Shown here one piece after another: positions 13,456-14,196 of a stretch of 14,196 nucleotides of DNA. Positions within the stretch are counted from its first letter, which is position 1; each line of letters starts with the position of its first letter. The position numbers were made by a program, and so were the translations under genes. The notes beneath the pieces were generated by a model. That model searched no databases. It was given only the letters and a program-made list of their open reading frames with translations, and was not told the origin of the DNA. Source of the stretch: an uncultured Methylophilus sp. (GTDB taxonomy: Bacteria; Pseudomonadota; Gammaproteobacteria; Burkholderiales; Methylophilaceae); NCBI GenBank assembly GCA_936943315.1, contig CAKZJM010000331.1, positions 1-14,196 of the forward strand, read 5' to 3'.

Positions 13456-14196
13456 GCTTGCCATAACCTCGCCACTGCATAGGCGGGGAAACACACCTCT
13501 GCATCTTTTTTTAATGATCCCTGCGTTGCTGACAGAAGTGCTGAAGCTGCTTGATAAGGCAATCCCAACTTCTGTGCTAATGTCTCTGCCAGAAAACTGC
13601 CCGCGCCCAGTCCAAGTAAGGTGGTCGGCGCGGTGGCTGCTTGGGTAAGCATGTTCTGGATCGCCTGCATTAATACTCCCAGCTGTTGTTCTTTAAAGGC
13701 TAGCGCCAGCGACAGCCAGGTTTGTTGATCTGCATCCGCATAGTCGTGGCCAACCATTCGTGCCAGACGCCGCATACTTTCTTCCACTGAGCGCCCTTGC
13801 CCATCCGCCGTGTCTGCCAGATCATATGTAGCCGGCAACTCGCCAAGGACGCGGTAAACATCGGCCGTCGTCGCAAAATATTCGGCCGCAATATGGCGTT
13901 GCCGGCCTTGCCAGGCGATGGTAGGTCCTAACGCCATTAAAGGTGTGCGTACAACCCCGGTATAAAACAGGGTTTGCTGCGCCATGCGCTGTGCATCGGT
14001 CCAGCCAGCGGGTCTCACTCGCTGTTGATTGCAGAGGGTGATATCACTGGTCGTACTGCCGATATCCAGCACCAACACACTTGACTGATCGATTAGCGTC
14101 GCCAGGCACTGCGCAGAGGCATGCCAGTTCATGGAAGCCACCTCACCCTCAATGCCTGTGACCTCGGCTGTAAAGGAAGATTCGCGGTCAGCGGAG
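13446..14196 (-). CDS. MfnF-like 'H4MPT-linked C1 transfer pathway protein', 5' end outside window
   Basis: The open frame continues past the right edge (SADRESSFTAEVTGIEGEVA precedes the first internal Met), so the N-terminus is missing and 249 residues are visible. It has the ASKHA phosphate-binding motif VLVLDIGSTTSDI near 14043-14078 and a second glycine-rich stretch LLGLGAGSFLAETLAQKLGLPY near the C-terminus. The combination fits the hydantoinase/ASKHA-like family found with tetrahydromethanopterin genes in methylotrophs. Its archaeal members (MfnF) join the furan diphosphate to gamma-glutamyl-tyramine to build methanofuran. In methylotrophs the equivalent product would be methylofuran. 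The gene overlaps pabB by about 10 nt and precedes pabB and the MfnE-like kinase on the same strand, supporting a carrier-biosynthesis operon. Function is inferred by family and context, with no catalytic proof from sequence. Confidence 0.82.
   Translation of the reverse strand, partial: SADRESSFTAEVTGIEGEVASMNWHASAQCLATLIDQSSVLVLDIGSTTSDITLCNQQRVRPAGWTDAQRMAQQTLFYTGVVRTPLMALGPTIAWQGRQRHIAAEYFATTADVYRVLGELPATYDLADTADGQGRSVEESMRRLARMVGHDYADADQQTWLSLALAFKEQQLGVLMQAIQNMLTQAATAPTTLLGLGAGSFLAETLAQKLGLPYQAASALLSATQGSLKKDAEVCFPAYAVARLWQAWH

Overview
The window looks like chromosomal DNA of a methylotrophic betaproteobacterium, most plausibly a Methylophilaceae member. This is inferred from three things: a proteobacterial tig-clpP-clpX-lon proteostasis block, roughly even base composition, and a minus-strand block at the right end that resembles genes for the one-carbon carriers (tetrahydromethanopterin and methanofuran/methylofuran) used in formaldehyde oxidation. 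No insertion sequence, phage gene, CRISPR array or other sign of recent transfer was seen.

Left part (1-5326), minus strand. In transcription order from the right: a tRNA-Leu(UAG) with its own -10 box and a hairpin terminator; ridA (enamine/imine deaminase); a 287-bp spacer holding a compact three-armed inverted-repeat structure; then tig, clpP and clpX, very tightly spaced; then a 135-bp spacer with two tandem perfect hairpins and a heat-shock (sigma-32-like) promoter; and the first third of lon, which runs off the left edge. These genes cover nascent-chain folding (trigger factor) and ATP-dependent proteolysis (ClpXP, Lon). The lon spacer suggests lon can be boosted by heat independently of clpPX.

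Middle part (5343-11343), plus strand. A short unrecognised gene (78 aa if it starts at the best-supported ATG) comes first. It is followed by a complete tripartite RND export system in the order outer-membrane factor (lipoprotein), periplasmic adaptor, inner-membrane pump. The pump belongs to the heavy-metal-efflux-like (CzcA/CusA-related) branch. Its TM4 motif is unusually acidic, and by eye it lacks the CusA copper-binding methionines, so its substrate cannot be read from sequence. No regulator or metal chaperone gene lies beside it in this window.

Right part (11363-14196), minus strand and convergent with the pump. In transcription order: a 5'-truncated MfnF-like ASKHA-fold protein ('H4MPT-linked C1 transfer pathway protein' family), pabB (aminodeoxychorismate synthase component I) overlapping it by about 10 nt, and an MfnE-like amino-acid-kinase-fold protein 14 bp further on. 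The logic would be that PabB supplies 4-aminobenzoate for the pterin carrier while the MfnE/MfnF-like pair builds the furan carrier.

Nothing in the window is clearly a wholly new system. The items best worth a second look are the uncharacterised small gene ahead of the RND operon, the unusual pump and adaptor, the carrier-biosynthesis cluster and the structured spacers beside tig and lon.
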